Shown one piece after another: positions 1-10,311 of a stretch of 64,000 bases of DNA. The position numbers were made by a program, and so were the translations under genes. The stretch lies in the NCBI GenBank assembly GCA_026421245.1, contig JAPKDJ010000005.1:1-64000 (forward strand), written 5' to 3'. Position 1 is the first letter of the stretch; every line of letters starts with the position of its first letter. Under the pieces are notes generated by a model, which was not told the origin of the DNA, did no database searches, and saw only the letters and a program-made list of their open reading frames with translations. Source of the DNA: Akkermansiaceae bacterium (GTDB lineage: Bacteria > Verrucomicrobiota > Verrucomicrobiia > Verrucomicrobiales > Akkermansiaceae).

Positions 1-101
1 GAGGTGGAGTGCGGTTGATCTAGCGATTGGCTTTTAGGGACCGGTTGGTGGGCTAATTGCGAAAATCGAATCGCCAATTTCCGGGTGCTTTGATGGGGTT
101 C

Positions 102-929
102 TTATGAGCTTTGTTCGTCAAAATGACTGAGCTTTTGGTGTCGTTCACGGATGAGGCGGACAACGAGGGCGATCCAGCCGGTTTGGTGGGAGGCGCCAAG
201 GCCCTTGCCGGTTTCGGCGTGGAAGTACTCGTGGAAGAGAAGGTGGTCATCTTCCCGTTCGATGTTGGGCTTCGCCAGGTTCGCTTCAGTGCCGGTCCCT
301 TTGCGCCAGGTGTTGCGAAACCACACCGTTGGGAGAATGTGGAGCGGGGCATCGTCCGGACCGTGATTGGTGACGGTGATGCGCCAGAGGAGGTCGTTGT
401 CGTTTCGCTTGGCAACCTCCTGAACGATGTCGAAGAACCGGTCCTCCTCGAAAACGCCGGTGTCCTCCAGTTCGTATTCGCTCTCATCACGGCTCCGGCG
501 ATCGTTTTCTTCCCGGAGACGAGTGTAGGGGTAGCGCGCCTGCGGGTATCGATAAAGCGCCTTGGTATACGAGTGAGTGGGGGTGCTGTCTTTGTAGTAG
601 TAGCAATCTTTGACGTCTTCTCCGTGGTTTCCCTGGTGACCGGTGAGGCCGTAGAGGCGTTCCTTTAGAATGGAATCGTTGGTGTTCCAAAGGGCGACAG
701 AAAAACACAGGCGGCATTTGCGATCAGACCATCCCTGAAGACCGTCTTCACCCCAGCGGTAGGCGCGGCGGCGGGAGTCGTCGTGGCTGAAAGTGTCCCA
801 GCTATTGCCATCGCCTGAGTAGTCTTCACGGACCGTTCCCCACTGTCGTTCGGCGAGGTAGGGCCCCCAGCGTTTCCAGTTGGCGGTGCGGGCAATGTCC
901 TCTTGAAGACGTTACTTTTCGGAATTCAT
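102..929 (-). pseudogene. MGH1-like (GH63-related) glycoside hydrolase remnant
   Basis: Frame starting at ATG 929 reads [37 protein letters not shown]...[13 protein letters not shown], then jumps to [32 protein letters not shown]- and C-terminal signatures of a ~850-aa family are joined in ~275 codons, with an in-frame TAA at codon 6 (912-914). Confidence 0.75.
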
Positions 930-983
930 TGGCGGCGTTCTATCAGAAAAATCCGCTTTGTGTGAATTGATTGGGAAGGAATC

Positions 984-2387
984 TTAAGTTCCACAGAAAG
1001 TCGCACAGACGACCTCATCGGGAGTTGGCGTTTTTTGATAGTCTTCAAATTCGGGCTGCTCTTGATAAGGCTGTTGCAGCACGCGGTGGAGTTTCATAAA
1101 GGTGGAAAAATCTCCCTTTTTGGCGTCCTCGATGACTTCTTCGACGCGATGATTTCTAGGAATGAAAGCAGGATTCACCCGGTTCATGACTGAAACGTCG
1201 GCTTGTCCCGCAGCCTCCCAGCGCTCAAGCCATTCTCGCGCAGGTGCGTCGTCGTTGAAGTTTGAAAGGAAAGGTTGTTCGCCGCGACCAAGGCTTCGAA
1301 AAACAAGAGTGAAGTCGGCTTTTTGCTCTGCCATCAGATCAAGAAGAGATTGGACCAGATCCCGGTTTTTGTTTTCCGGGAGGCCGATTTTTTTGGAGAA
1401 GATTTCGAGATGAGCTGTTTCGAAAATTGCCGGAAATTTTTCCAATTCAGCTTTGGAGAGTTCGATTGCTTTTTCTTGATCCTTATCGATCTGAGGAAGG
1501 AGCGCTTCTGCGAGGCGGGTGAGGTTCCATTGGGCGATGCCCGGTTGATTTTGATAAGCATAGCGACCTTGTCGATCAATGGAGCTGAATTTTTGGGCGG
1601 GATTAAAGCGATCCATGAAGGCGCAGGGGCCGTAGTCGATGGTCTCGCCGGAAAGGCTCATGTTGTCGGTGTTCATGACGCCGTGGATGAATCCGACACC
1701 CATCCATTGAGCGACGAGCTTGGCTTGGCGAACGATGACATTGCGGAGGAGATCTCGGGCGTTTTTTGCGTCGGGGTAGTGACGTTGGTTTGCGTAATCA
1801 ACCAGGGCCCTGAGACTTTCAAGGTCTCCCCGGGCTGCGAAAAACTGGGCTGTGCCAATCCGGAGGTGGGAGCTGGCGACACGGGTGAAGATCCCGCCTT
1901 TTTCGGGTTTTTCACGGAGGACTAATTCGCCACTGGAAATGGCGGCGAGGGCCCGGGTGGTGGGAATTCCCATGGCGGACATCGCCTCCGAGACGAGATA
2001 CTCACGAAGGACGGGGCCGAGGGCGGAGCGTCCGTCGCCCCGACGTGAATAGGGTGTTGGCCCGGCTCCTTTGAGCTGAATGTCTTTTCCTGAAATCTCT
2101 CCGAGAAGGATGGCGCGCCCGTCGCCAAGCTGCGGGACGAAGTGTGCGAATTGATGGCTGGCATAGGCCATGGCAAGTGGTTCGGCCCCGTCGGGGATGG
2201 CATTGCCGGAGAGGATGGCGAGTCCTTCCTCGGAGTGGAGGAAATCCGGGTCGATCCCGAGTTCGCGAGCGAGTTCCTCATTGACGGTGATGATCGAAGG
2301 TTGGATGACCGGGGTGGGGTGGACGCTCTCGAAGAAGCTGGCAGGGAGATTGGCGTAGGTGTTTTGGAAAGGCAGCTTCATCAGCAC
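984..2387 (-). CDS. selO: SelO/YdiU family protein adenylyltransferase
   Basis: 467 aa; ASHQFAHFVPQLGDGRAILLGE, LKGAGPTPYSRRGDGRSALGPVLREYLVSEAM, GFIHGVMNTDNMSLSGETIDYGPCAFMD; C-terminal CGT. Confidence 0.93.
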   Translation of the reverse strand: MLMKLPFQNTYANLPASFFESVHPTPVIQPSIITVNEELARELGIDPDFLHSEEGLAILSGNAIPDGAEPLAMAYASHQFAHFVPQLGDGRAILLGEISGKDIQLKGAGPTPYSRRGDGRSALGPVLREYLVSEAMSAMGIPTTRALAAISSGELVLREKPEKGGIFTRVASSHLRIGTAQFFAARGDLESLRALVDYANQRHYPDAKNARDLLRNVIVRQAKLVAQWMGVGFIHGVMNTDNMSLSGETIDYGPCAFMDRFNPAQKFSSIDRQGRYAYQNQPGIAQWNLTRLAEALLPQIDKDQEKAIELSKAELEKFPAIFETAHLEIFSKKIGLPENKNRDLVQSLLDLMAEQKADFTLVFRSLGRGEQPFLSNFNDDAPAREWLERWEAAGQADVSVMNRVNPAFIPRNHRVEEVIEDAKKGDFSTFMKLHRVLQQPYQEQPEFEDYQKTPTPDEVVCATFCGT

Positions 2388-2537
2388 CTATCCTAGACCG
2401 GATGCCAAACCGTGCGACCTTCGAATCGCGTTTTGGTTGGATCAACGTAATGAGGGAGCTTGTGACAAATATGTTTTCTGTAAGAAAGAAATGCTACGGG
2501 TGAAGACAAAACTCCCAGGATTTTTAGTTGGACCGAA

Positions 2538-2750
2538 TTGCTGATCCAGGACTTGGAGGCGATGGAGATGCCAAATGGAACCTCCGACAGGATCATGGCG
2601 GGTGATCGTCCGGTTGCCGAGCTGGTGAATCCAGCGACCGCCGAAGTTCCTACGCAATGGAACAGCGATGTCACTGGCGAAGATCTAGGCGCTTCGGTGG
2701 CTAAGGCTGAGGAACTTGGTGCGGCGATTGCACTTTGGGAGTTTGCTTAG
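2538..2750 (+). pseudogene. Possible VOC/glyoxalase-like protein fragment
   Basis: GDRPVAELVNPATAEVPTQWNSDVTGEDLGASVAKAEELGA resembles the ...GRPVAG...P..W...V.DVDAAVAKAEELGG segment of VOC-family proteins; short, with no complete domain. Confidence 0.4.
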
Positions 2751-4288
2751 TCGGCCGTTTTTAAGGCGCCCCACCAAGTTTTGTTGGGTTGGTAGTCGGG
2801 CTTGAGGAAATTGGCATGCTGTTTTTCAAGCTTGGCCTTGGTGGCTGAGTGGAGGTATTTCAACTGCTGTGCTTTCTTGGCGGCGTCAAACCGGGGGTCG
2901 GGTTTTGGGATGATGGCCCCGACTTCGGTGAGATGGGCAGTGAGTTTTGCGGAGAGCTTTTTGACAAGATCAGGCTGTTCTTTGGCAAGATTCTTTTCTT
3001 CGCCAATGTCTTCCTTGATATTGTAGAGCTCTTCGCGGCCGTCTTCGTAAGAGCGGATGAGTTTGTAGTCGCCTTCGCGGACAATGCTGGAAGGTTCGCC
3101 GCCTTGGTTCCCATAGTGTGGATAGTGCCAGTAGAGGACGCGCGCGGAGTGACCTCCTTTGAGAGCGGGGACGAGTGAGATGCCATCGACGTGATGAGTG
3201 GGGAGTTTTTCAAGTCCGGTGAGTTCGAGGAGAGTGGGGAAGAAGTCGGTGCCAGTGGCGAACTGGCTTGAGGTGGTTTCTGGCTTGGTCACGCCCGGAG
3301 CGACAATGTAGTAGGGCTGGCGGATGCCCCCTTCCCATTGCCGGCCTTTGCCTCCGCGTAAGGGCAGGCAGGCGGTGGCGAAGGCATCGCCGGAGGAGAC
3401 TCCGCCGTTATCGGAGGTGAAGATCACGATGGTGTTCTTATCGAGGTCGTGCTGCTTGAGGTGCTCGGTGACGATGCCGACGGCGTCATCCATGGATTCC
3501 ATCATGCCGCCGTAGATGGGGCAGTCCTGAACCTGGCGGACGGGCATGGTGCGGTCGTTTTTAAAGCGCTCCTTCACAAGGCCGGCGGCGGTGGCTTTCT
3601 TACGGTATTTCTCCCAAAGGTCAGGCGAGGTCTGGATGGGGCCGTGGACGGAGTAGAAGGAGAGGAAGGCGAAGAAGGGTTTCTTGGAATCCTGCTTGAT
3701 GAAGTTGACCGTTTCCTGTGCAAGGCGGGTCGGGAGGGCTTCGCCATTGGGGCCATCTTCGAGCTTGGGGTTGTTGTAGGGGGCGAAGTAGCCACCGCGT
3801 GGTGATCCGGAGCTATAACCGCCTTTATTGACATCAAAGCCGTGGGCCTCGGGGCCGGAGCCTTCGCCGCCGATGTGCCATTTCCCGGCGAAGAAAGTAC
3901 GATATCCACCGGACTTGAGAGCCTCGGCAACGGTGGTGATTTTGGCCGGGAGACGGTCGCCATTTTTGGAAGGAAGGACTCTGTCATTGCGTTTCCATTT
4001 CATACCGGTGGCGGCCCCGATCCAATCGGTGATGCCGACACGTGCGGGGTATTGGCCGCTCATGATGGAGGCGCGGGAAGGGGAGCAGACCTGGCAGGTC
4101 GAGTAGCCGTTGGTGAAACGCATTCCGCCTTTGGCGATAGCATCGATGTGGGGAGTTTCGTGGAAGGTGGAGCCTTCGATGGCGAGATCCTTGATGCCAA
4201 GATCGTCTGCGAGGATGAAGAGAATGTTGGGCTTTTCTGCCGCCAGGATGGGCAGGGTGAAGAGGAGGGAGGCGATGAAATTCCGCAT
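2747..4288 (-). CDS. Secreted sulfatase (arylsulfatase family)
   Basis: 513 aa; signal peptide, NILFILADDLG, canonical CSPSR (CQVCSPSRASIMSG), GKWHIGG. Confidence 0.95.
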   Translation of the reverse strand: MRNFIASLLFTLPILAAEKPNILFILADDLGIKDLAIEGSTFHETPHIDAIAKGGMRFTNGYSTCQVCSPSRASIMSGQYPARVGITDWIGAATGMKWKRNDRVLPSKNGDRLPAKITTVAEALKSGGYRTFFAGKWHIGGEGSGPEAHGFDVNKGGYSSGSPRGGYFAPYNNPKLEDGPNGEALPTRLAQETVNFIKQDSKKPFFAFLSFYSVHGPIQTSPDLWEKYRKKATAAGLVKERFKNDRTMPVRQVQDCPIYGGMMESMDDAVGIVTEHLKQHDLDKNTIVIFTSDNGGVSSGDAFATACLPLRGGKGRQWEGGIRQPYYIVAPGVTKPETTSSQFATGTDFFPTLLELTGLEKLPTHHVDGISLVPALKGGHSARVLYWHYPHYGNQGGEPSSIVREGDYKLIRSYEDGREELYNIKEDIGEEKNLAKEQPDLVKKLSAKLTAHLTEVGAIIPKPDPRFDAAKKAQQLKYLHSATKAKLEKQHANFLKPDYQPNKTWWGALKTAD

Positions 4289-4580
4289 GGGGTGGAGTTT
4301 GCTGATGAGAGGATGGGATTTCCAGCAAAAGCGTAGGAATGGTTGAGTGGATGACTTGTGACGATCTTTTGGGTGATGCTGATGCTGCCGGTCGTGAAAG
4401 TCGCGGGAGGGATCACCCCGTATCGGGGCCGGAAACGGGTGAAGTTGTATCGGAGCGGTCAGGGGTAAACCTACAATCGTGGGCTATGAAAAGTCCTGAG
4501 AAGTCAGAATCTGATCGAGGGTCTGCCGCTTTCGCTTTTCGGGAATTGACCCGGATAGTGGAACTGCCGGGCTGGGGAAC

Positions 4581-5900
4581 CTACCGATTCTCAATCCGAT
4601 AGACGTGGGATTTGGTGCGGAGGTAGATGGCTTTACCATCGGGGGCAGGGGAGGCCATGCAACCGTCGTCGAGTTGATTGGTGGCAATGACTTCGAGTTT
4701 GAGTCCGGGTTTGACGACGAAGGTTTTGCCTTTCTCATCGGCAAAGTAGAGGTGTCCATCGGCAAGGACGCCGGAGGCCGAGAAGTTTGTTTTGAGGGCG
4801 GAGTAGCCATCGATACTGCCTTTGTCGCTATTGACGCAGCTAAGGATACCGGATTCGGAGGTGAAGTAGGCCTTGCTTCCGACGACGACGGGTGAGCAAC
4901 GGCCTGGGATTCGTTTGAAGATGTCCCATTCGATGTGAGTCTTGGTGACGTCGCCGGTGAGCTTGTCATCGAGCCGGAGTCCGAGAAGGTGGGCCTTGCC
5001 GAGGCCGGTGTTGATGAGGGCCATTTTATTGCCGATGAAGACGGGAGCCACGGCGTTTGAGAATCCGTTGTAGGTGATTTTCCAGAGTTCTTTTCCGGTG
5101 TCTGCGTTGTAGCCGTAACAGGCTTTGGCGCCCGGTGAGACGAGCTGGCGGACACCGTTGAGGGTGACAAAGCTAGGGGTGGAATAGGATTTACGGAAGT
5201 CGCCATCACCCCGGATTTTTCCGCCCGGTTCGACGTCTCCGAAATCCGTCGTCCGGGGAGTTTTCCAGACCTTCTTTCCGGTCTTTCGGTCGAGGGCGAC
5301 GAGGTATTGCACGTCAATGCCATCCATGGAGAGGATGACGAGATTCTTGTGAAGGACGACCGAGGAGCCGGGACCGCGGAAGTGGCGGCAGGGGAGATCG
5401 CGGCGTTCCCAAACCTTTTTACCGGTTTTGCGATCGAGGGCGGCGGTGCCGTAACTGCCAAAATGGATGTAGACGTGGTCGGCGTCGATTGCAGGGGAGC
5501 AGGAGCCGTAGCCGTTGACGTGGTTACTGAGGGGTTCGGGGTCTTCGTTTTCGAAGAGGAGGAGGTCGTGGATCTTCTTGCCGGTGGCTTTGCCGAGGCA
5601 GACGGCATACATCTTTTTGCCGTCAGGGGTGGCGTTGGTGATCCAGACCTGATCACCCATCACAACCGGAGTGGACCAGGCGCGGCCGGTGACGGGAGTT
5701 TTCCAGACGATGTTTTTGGTCTCGCTCCATTCGGTGGGGAAGCCGTGGGGGGTGCCGTCGAGTCGGGGCGGAAAGATACCATCGTTGTTGGGTCCCCGGA
5801 AGGTGGGCCATTCCGCAAACGCGGGTGTCACAAGAATGAGCGTAAAAAGAAGTCGTAAGAGCATGAGAGATGAGTTTGACAGTTGGGGAAGGTGCATCAA
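4581..5900 (-). CDS. Secreted PQQ-like beta-propeller repeat protein
   Basis: 439 aa; signal peptide, WPTFRGPNNDG, repeated A.D..TGK..W motifs. Confidence 0.9.
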   Translation of the reverse strand: MMHLPQLSNSSLMLLRLLFTLILVTPAFAEWPTFRGPNNDGIFPPRLDGTPHGFPTEWSETKNIVWKTPVTGRAWSTPVVMGDQVWITNATPDGKKMYAVCLGKATGKKIHDLLLFENEDPEPLSNHVNGYGSCSPAIDADHVYIHFGSYGTAALDRKTGKKVWERRDLPCRHFRGPGSSVVLHKNLVILSMDGIDVQYLVALDRKTGKKVWKTPRTTDFGDVEPGGKIRGDGDFRKSYSTPSFVTLNGVRQLVSPGAKACYGYNADTGKELWKITYNGFSNAVAPVFIGNKMALINTGLGKAHLLGLRLDDKLTGDVTKTHIEWDIFKRIPGRCSPVVVGSKAYFTSESGILSCVNSDKGSIDGYSALKTNFSASGVLADGHLYFADEKGKTFVVKPGLKLEVIATNQLDDGCMASPAPDGKAIYLRTKSHVYRIENR

Positions 5901-6170
5901 GGGGGAAGTTTGGGATTGGAGAGGCGGTGGGTGGTGAGATCAGATGTTTCTGAGAATTGCTCTTTTAGGGTTAGGGGGAGGATACGCTGAGCTATCCCTA
6001 AAGATCGCTCTGAAAATCCTCAAATCTAATCATTGATCTTTCGAAGACCGAACTGGCCGACCTCGCAAAAGGGTTCTTCCGCGTAGAAGTGCAGCCAGCG
6101 AGATTGTCTGACAAGCCCCCCTTCAAACCGGGTCGCGAATTCCTCTCGACACACTGGTCGGGAGAGCGCC

Positions 6171-6866
6171 ATGCTGGTCGCCATGAAAGTTCTTGCTCTT
6201 TTTCTACTGACCCTTCCGCTGTCCGCTGATCATCATAAATCAAACGAACTCACTGCTGCCGAGGAAAAGGCGGGCTGGACTTTGCTTTTCGATGGTAAAT
6301 CGACGGAGCACTTCCGGAACTACAAAAAGGAAGGAATCTCTCCAAAGTGGGAAGTGAAGGATGGCGTGCTGGCTCTGACCGGCAAGGGTGGGGGCGATAT
6401 CATCACAAAGAAGGAATATGATGCCTTTGAGTTTTCGGTGGACTACAAGATTTCGAAAGGCGGAAATTCCGGCCTCATGTTCCATGTGAAGGAGACCGAA
6501 GGAACGCCATGGCGGACCGGCCCTGAAATCCAGATTCAGGACAATGTCGGTGGGCATGATCCGCAAAAAGCAGGGTGGCTTTATCAGCTCTATAAGCCTG
6601 CCAAGGACGTGGACACCACCAAGCCAGCAGGAGAGTGGAATACGCTTCGAGTCCTGATCACGCCGGAGAAGTGTGTGCAATGGATGAACGGAACGAAGTA
6701 TGTCGAGTATGTCAAAGGCTCGGACGATTGGGACAAGAAAGTGGCTGCTTCGAAGTTCAGCAAGTTTAAGAATTTCGGGAAAGCAACGAAGGGCCACCTT
6801 TGCCTCCAGGATCATGGCAATCTCGTGTCCTTCCGGAACATCAAGATCCGCGAGGTGAAGAAGTAA
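6171..6866 (+). CDS. DUF1080 (3-keto-disaccharide hydrolase) domain protein
   Basis: 231 aa; GWTLLFDGKSTEHFRNYK, FEFSVDYKISKGGNSGLMFHV, PAGEWNTLRVLI. Confidence 0.93.
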   Translation: MLVAMKVLALFLLTLPLSADHHKSNELTAAEEKAGWTLLFDGKSTEHFRNYKKEGISPKWEVKDGVLALTGKGGGDIITKKEYDAFEFSVDYKISKGGNSGLMFHVKETEGTPWRTGPEIQIQDNVGGHDPQKAGWLYQLYKPAKDVDTTKPAGEWNTLRVLITPEKCVQWMNGTKYVEYVKGSDDWDKKVAASKFSKFKNFGKATKGHLCLQDHGNLVSFRNIKIREVKK

Positions 6867-6870
6867 TCGG

Positions 6871-8274
6871 TTACTTTTTCAACCAAGGTGGGCGTTGATT
6901 TTTGGTGATCTCAGCGTCGAGTTCCTTCATTCGCATTCCGAGTTTGGCAACAAGTTCGGGATTTTTTTCGGCGATGTTGTTTTTCTCGCCAAGGTCGGCA
7001 TCGAGCTCGAAGAGCATGATCTGACTCTTTGGCGCGGGCTGGTTTTTTGGGGCTTTTCTGGGGCGACGGCCCTTCTTGATTAAGAGTTTGTATTTGCCCT
7101 GGCGGAGGCCCTCGAGAGCTCCCTGGGAAGTGTAGTAAACGAATTCGTTGCGGGGGCTTTTGTCGGATCCGGTGAGAAGGGCGGAGATATCGAGCCCGTC
7201 GATTTTTTTGTCCTTGGGAAGGGGAGTTTGGGTGAGACCGGCGATGGTTGGGAGGAGATCGATCGTTCCGCAGAGGGCATTGCACGTCGTGCCGGCGGGG
7301 ATGCGGCCGGGGGCCCACATGACGCAGGGAACACGTTGCCCGCCTTCAAAGGTGGTGCCTTTTCCTGCGCGGAGGGGACCGGCGGAGCCGCCGTGATGCT
7401 TGAACTGGAGCCAGGGTCCGTTGTCGGTGGTGAAGATGAGGTAGGTGTTTTGATCGAGCTTCAGATCGCGGAGGAGATTGGCAATGCGGCCAACCTCGGC
7501 GTCGATGTGTTCGATGACGTTGGTGTAGGCGTTCAGCGGGTTGGGGTCGCGGACATCATCGGGCACGTAGAGTGGGATGTGCGGCATGGAGTGGGGAAGG
7601 TAGAGGAAGAAGGGCTTTTCCTTGTTGGCTTTAATGAACTCGATCGACTTGTCGGTGTAGCGTCGGGTCACGGTGCGTTGGTCGACGGGAACCTCGATGA
7701 TTTTTTCGTTCTCCATGAGAGGAGTGTTCCACTTGGTGAGGGTGGACCCGGGATTAGCCCAGAGGGCGTCCATGCCGCCGTGCCCCCCCTTGGGTTTCCC
7801 CTTGTTGTCGGGGTGGTTCATGTCGTTCGAGTAGGGGATGCCGAGGTAGGTGTCGAAGCCGTTGCTGGTGGGGAGGGTTTCGGGGTGATGGCCGAGGTGC
7901 CATTTGCCGAAGCAGGCGGTGGCATAGCCCTGCCCCTTGAGGTGATCGGCGATGGTGTGCTCGTCAGGATTGAGGCCTTTTTGGGAAGAGGGGAAAAGGA
8001 CGTGCTGGTGCATGCTGACGCGCTTGGGGTAGCAGCCGGTAAGAAGAGCGGCGCGGGAGGGGGAGCAGACCGGGGAGGCCACCATGAAGTTGGTGAACTT
8101 GCGGCCTTCCTTGGCGAGGCGGTCGATGTTGGGAGTCTTGATTTTGGTGGAGCCGAAACAGCCGAGGTCACCGTAGCCTTGGTCATCAGTGAAGATGATG
8201 ATGAAGTTGGGCTTGTCGGCGGCGCGCGCAACGAGGCTGGTGCCCAAAAGAACGAGGAGGAGGATCTTGCTCAT
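6871..8274 (-). CDS. Secreted sulfatase
   Basis: NFIIIFTDDQGYGDLGCFG, CSPSR (SPVCSPSRAALLTG), GKWHLGH; start placed at MSKILLLVLLG, giving a signal peptide. Confidence 0.95.
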   Translation of the reverse strand: MSKILLLVLLGTSLVARAADKPNFIIIFTDDQGYGDLGCFGSTKIKTPNIDRLAKEGRKFTNFMVASPVCSPSRAALLTGCYPKRVSMHQHVLFPSSQKGLNPDEHTIADHLKGQGYATACFGKWHLGHHPETLPTSNGFDTYLGIPYSNDMNHPDNKGKPKGGHGGMDALWANPGSTLTKWNTPLMENEKIIEVPVDQRTVTRRYTDKSIEFIKANKEKPFFLYLPHSMPHIPLYVPDDVRDPNPLNAYTNVIEHIDAEVGRIANLLRDLKLDQNTYLIFTTDNGPWLQFKHHGGSAGPLRAGKGTTFEGGQRVPCVMWAPGRIPAGTTCNALCGTIDLLPTIAGLTQTPLPKDKKIDGLDISALLTGSDKSPRNEFVYYTSQGALEGLRQGKYKLLIKKGRRPRKAPKNQPAPKSQIMLFELDADLGEKNNIAEKNPELVAKLGMRMKELDAEITKNQRPPWLKK

Positions 8275-8593
8275 GAAGCGTGATCCTGCCTCCCCGGTGG
8301 AGATTGTGAAGTTTTTAAGCTGAAAGCCTTGGGCGATGGGGGGCAATACTTACTCCCCGACGCGATTGGTAGAATGGAGGGGCGTGATGGTTTGAGAAAA
8401 CTACGCTTCGCGAGGAAGAAAGAAGCCGGGGGCCTTCACGAAATCTCTTCGGTGTTCATCAGTTACGGTGCCCGCACCACGCCTTGATCTTACCTGAAAT
8501 CACGCCGGCTATTCCACCAGTCGGTCCGGCTCCTTGGTATTAGCTGAAGATCCGAAAGCAGGAACTTTCGGCTACCCTCGACGGGCGCGATCT

Positions 8594-9745
8594 TTAGGCG
8601 CGTTTCACGTCAACCCATTGGCCGGTTTTGGCGGACTCGAGGACGGCGTCGCAAACGTATTGGGTGCCGAGGGCGTTGCGGAAGTCGGGGAAGGCTTTCT
8701 TGGCGCTTGGGTCGTCGAGGCTCTTCATGAACTCGACAGCTCCGTGGACGAAGGAATGCTCGTAACCAAGGCAGAGTCCGGGGACCCACCAGTTTCCGGT
8801 GTAGGGGTGGTCGCCGTCCGAGACATGGACGCTGGACCACCCTCGGGTTTCGCCGGGGACGTCGTGATCGAAGTAGGCGAGACGGTTGAGGTCGTGGAGG
8901 TCCCAGGAGAGCGACTTGTCGTGGCCGTTGATTTCGAAGGTTTTGAGTGCTTTGTGTCCACGGGCGTAGCGGGTGGACTCGAAGATGGCGGTGGAGCCAT
9001 TTTCAAAGCGGGCGAGGAAAGCGCAGGCGTCATCGATCGTGACAGGGTGGACTTCTCCGGTGTCCTGGTGGACGCGTTCTTTAATGAAAGTTTCGGTCAT
9101 GGCGGAGACGGAGACGATGTCGCCATTGATCCAGCGCGCGCAGTCGATGTTGTGGGCAAGGAGGTCTCCGGTGACGCCGGACCCAGCGGAAGCGGCATCG
9201 AGTCGCCAGAGAGCGGCGCCCCCTTGGGGAAGGTCCTCAGACATGGTCCAGTCCTGAAGGAAGTTGGCGCGGTAGTGGTAGATACGGCCAAGGTCGCCCC
9301 GGTCGACGATCTGCTTTGCAAGGGTGACGGCGGGAAGGAAGCGGTAGTTATACCAAACGAGGTTGGGAAGGCCGGCGGCTTCGATCGCTTCGACCATCTT
9401 GAGACCTTGCTCGCCGTTGAGGGCGAGGGGCTTTTCGCAAAGGATCATTTTGCCATTCTCGATGGCAGCCAAGGCGATGTCATAGTGCGAGTTATTGGGC
9501 GTACAGATGTCGATGGCATCGACGTCGTCACGTTTCACCAACTCGCGCCAGTCAGTTTCGGTATCGGCGTAGCCCCATTTTTCGGCGAATTCTTTTACCT
9601 TGTCCCCAGACCGGCCGCAGATGACCTGTTTGACGGGGACGTGTTCGGTTTCGAAAAAGTGCTCAAGCTGGGAGTAGGCATTCGAATGGGTGCGCCCCAT
9701 GAAGCCGTAGCCAACGACGCCGATGCGGACAGGTTTTTTGCTCAT
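8594..9745 (-). CDS. Gfo/Idh/MocA family oxidoreductase
   Basis: 383 aa; [41 protein letters not shown]. Confidence 0.95.
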   Translation of the reverse strand: MSKKPVRIGVVGYGFMGRTHSNAYSQLEHFFETEHVPVKQVICGRSGDKVKEFAEKWGYADTETDWRELVKRDDVDAIDICTPNNSHYDIALAAIENGKMILCEKPLALNGEQGLKMVEAIEAAGLPNLVWYNYRFLPAVTLAKQIVDRGDLGRIYHYRANFLQDWTMSEDLPQGGAALWRLDAASAGSGVTGDLLAHNIDCARWINGDIVSVSAMTETFIKERVHQDTGEVHPVTIDDACAFLARFENGSTAIFESTRYARGHKALKTFEINGHDKSLSWDLHDLNRLAYFDHDVPGETRGWSSVHVSDGDHPYTGNWWVPGLCLGYEHSFVHGAVEFMKSLDDPSAKKAFPDFRNALGTQYVCDAVLESAKTGQWVDVKRA

Positions 9746-10029
9746 CTGTGTGACAGGTTAGGAAAGGGAGGTAAGTGGGCAAGGATGAACCTTTCTATTC
9801 TTCATTGAGGGCAGGTTGTTCGGTCAGTGCTTTGGCTCAAGAATTCCCCAAGACTGTCTTCGTAACACTGATTGGCAAAGGGCTCGATTGAGATCCTTGT
9901 TGAAGGCTCTGATCGATGATGCCATGAGTGCTACAATCTGGCTGGCCTCAGCTCAAAGTGGTGAACTGCGTCGCTGTTTTAGGGTTGAATCAGGCCAATT
10001 TGGAATTGGCAACGAATCTAAGTGATTCA

Positions 10030-10311
10030 TCACGTTTCCAGCGAAGGGAGAAACGTTCCGCTTTTTTGACGGCAGCGGGCTAATCGTGTTAGGTTAAGGA
10101 GTTGATGGTTGATCATTCCCGCGAGGGCCAAGGCGCTCATGTGGTGTTCATTGCCTTTGCAGTTGAGAGCTTTGCTGAGATTGTTGGATTGGTTCCCCGC
10201 CCGAAACTGAATTGCCACCGCCCAGCGCGCCCAGTAGATTTTCATGAATTGGGTCGGCGTGCATTGCTCGCAGGTGAGATTGCTCCGTGACGCAGGCTGG
10301 GCTTTCGGCAC
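10030..10311 (-). mobile_element. Degraded transposase C-terminal fragment (IS4-like)
   Basis: QFMKIYWARWAVAIQFRAGNQSNNLSKALN...HHMSALALAGMINHQLLNLTRLAR resembles the Y..RW.IE..F..WK...L terminal region of IS4-type transposases; no N-terminal part or terminal inverted repeats seen. Confidence 0.5.

Noticed and set aside
984-1000. C-terminal CGT of SelO considered as a selenocysteine site
   Set aside because: Encoded by a Cys codon, not UGA; normal for bacterial SelO.
7228-8283. Long + strand ORF (351 aa) opposite a sulfatase
   Set aside because: Low-complexity Gly/Val/Glu-rich shadow of the high-GC minus-strand sulfatase; no domain motifs.
8534-9808. 424-aa + strand ORF opposite the Gfo/Idh/MocA gene
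   Set aside because: Antisense shadow; composition typical of reversed codon bias.
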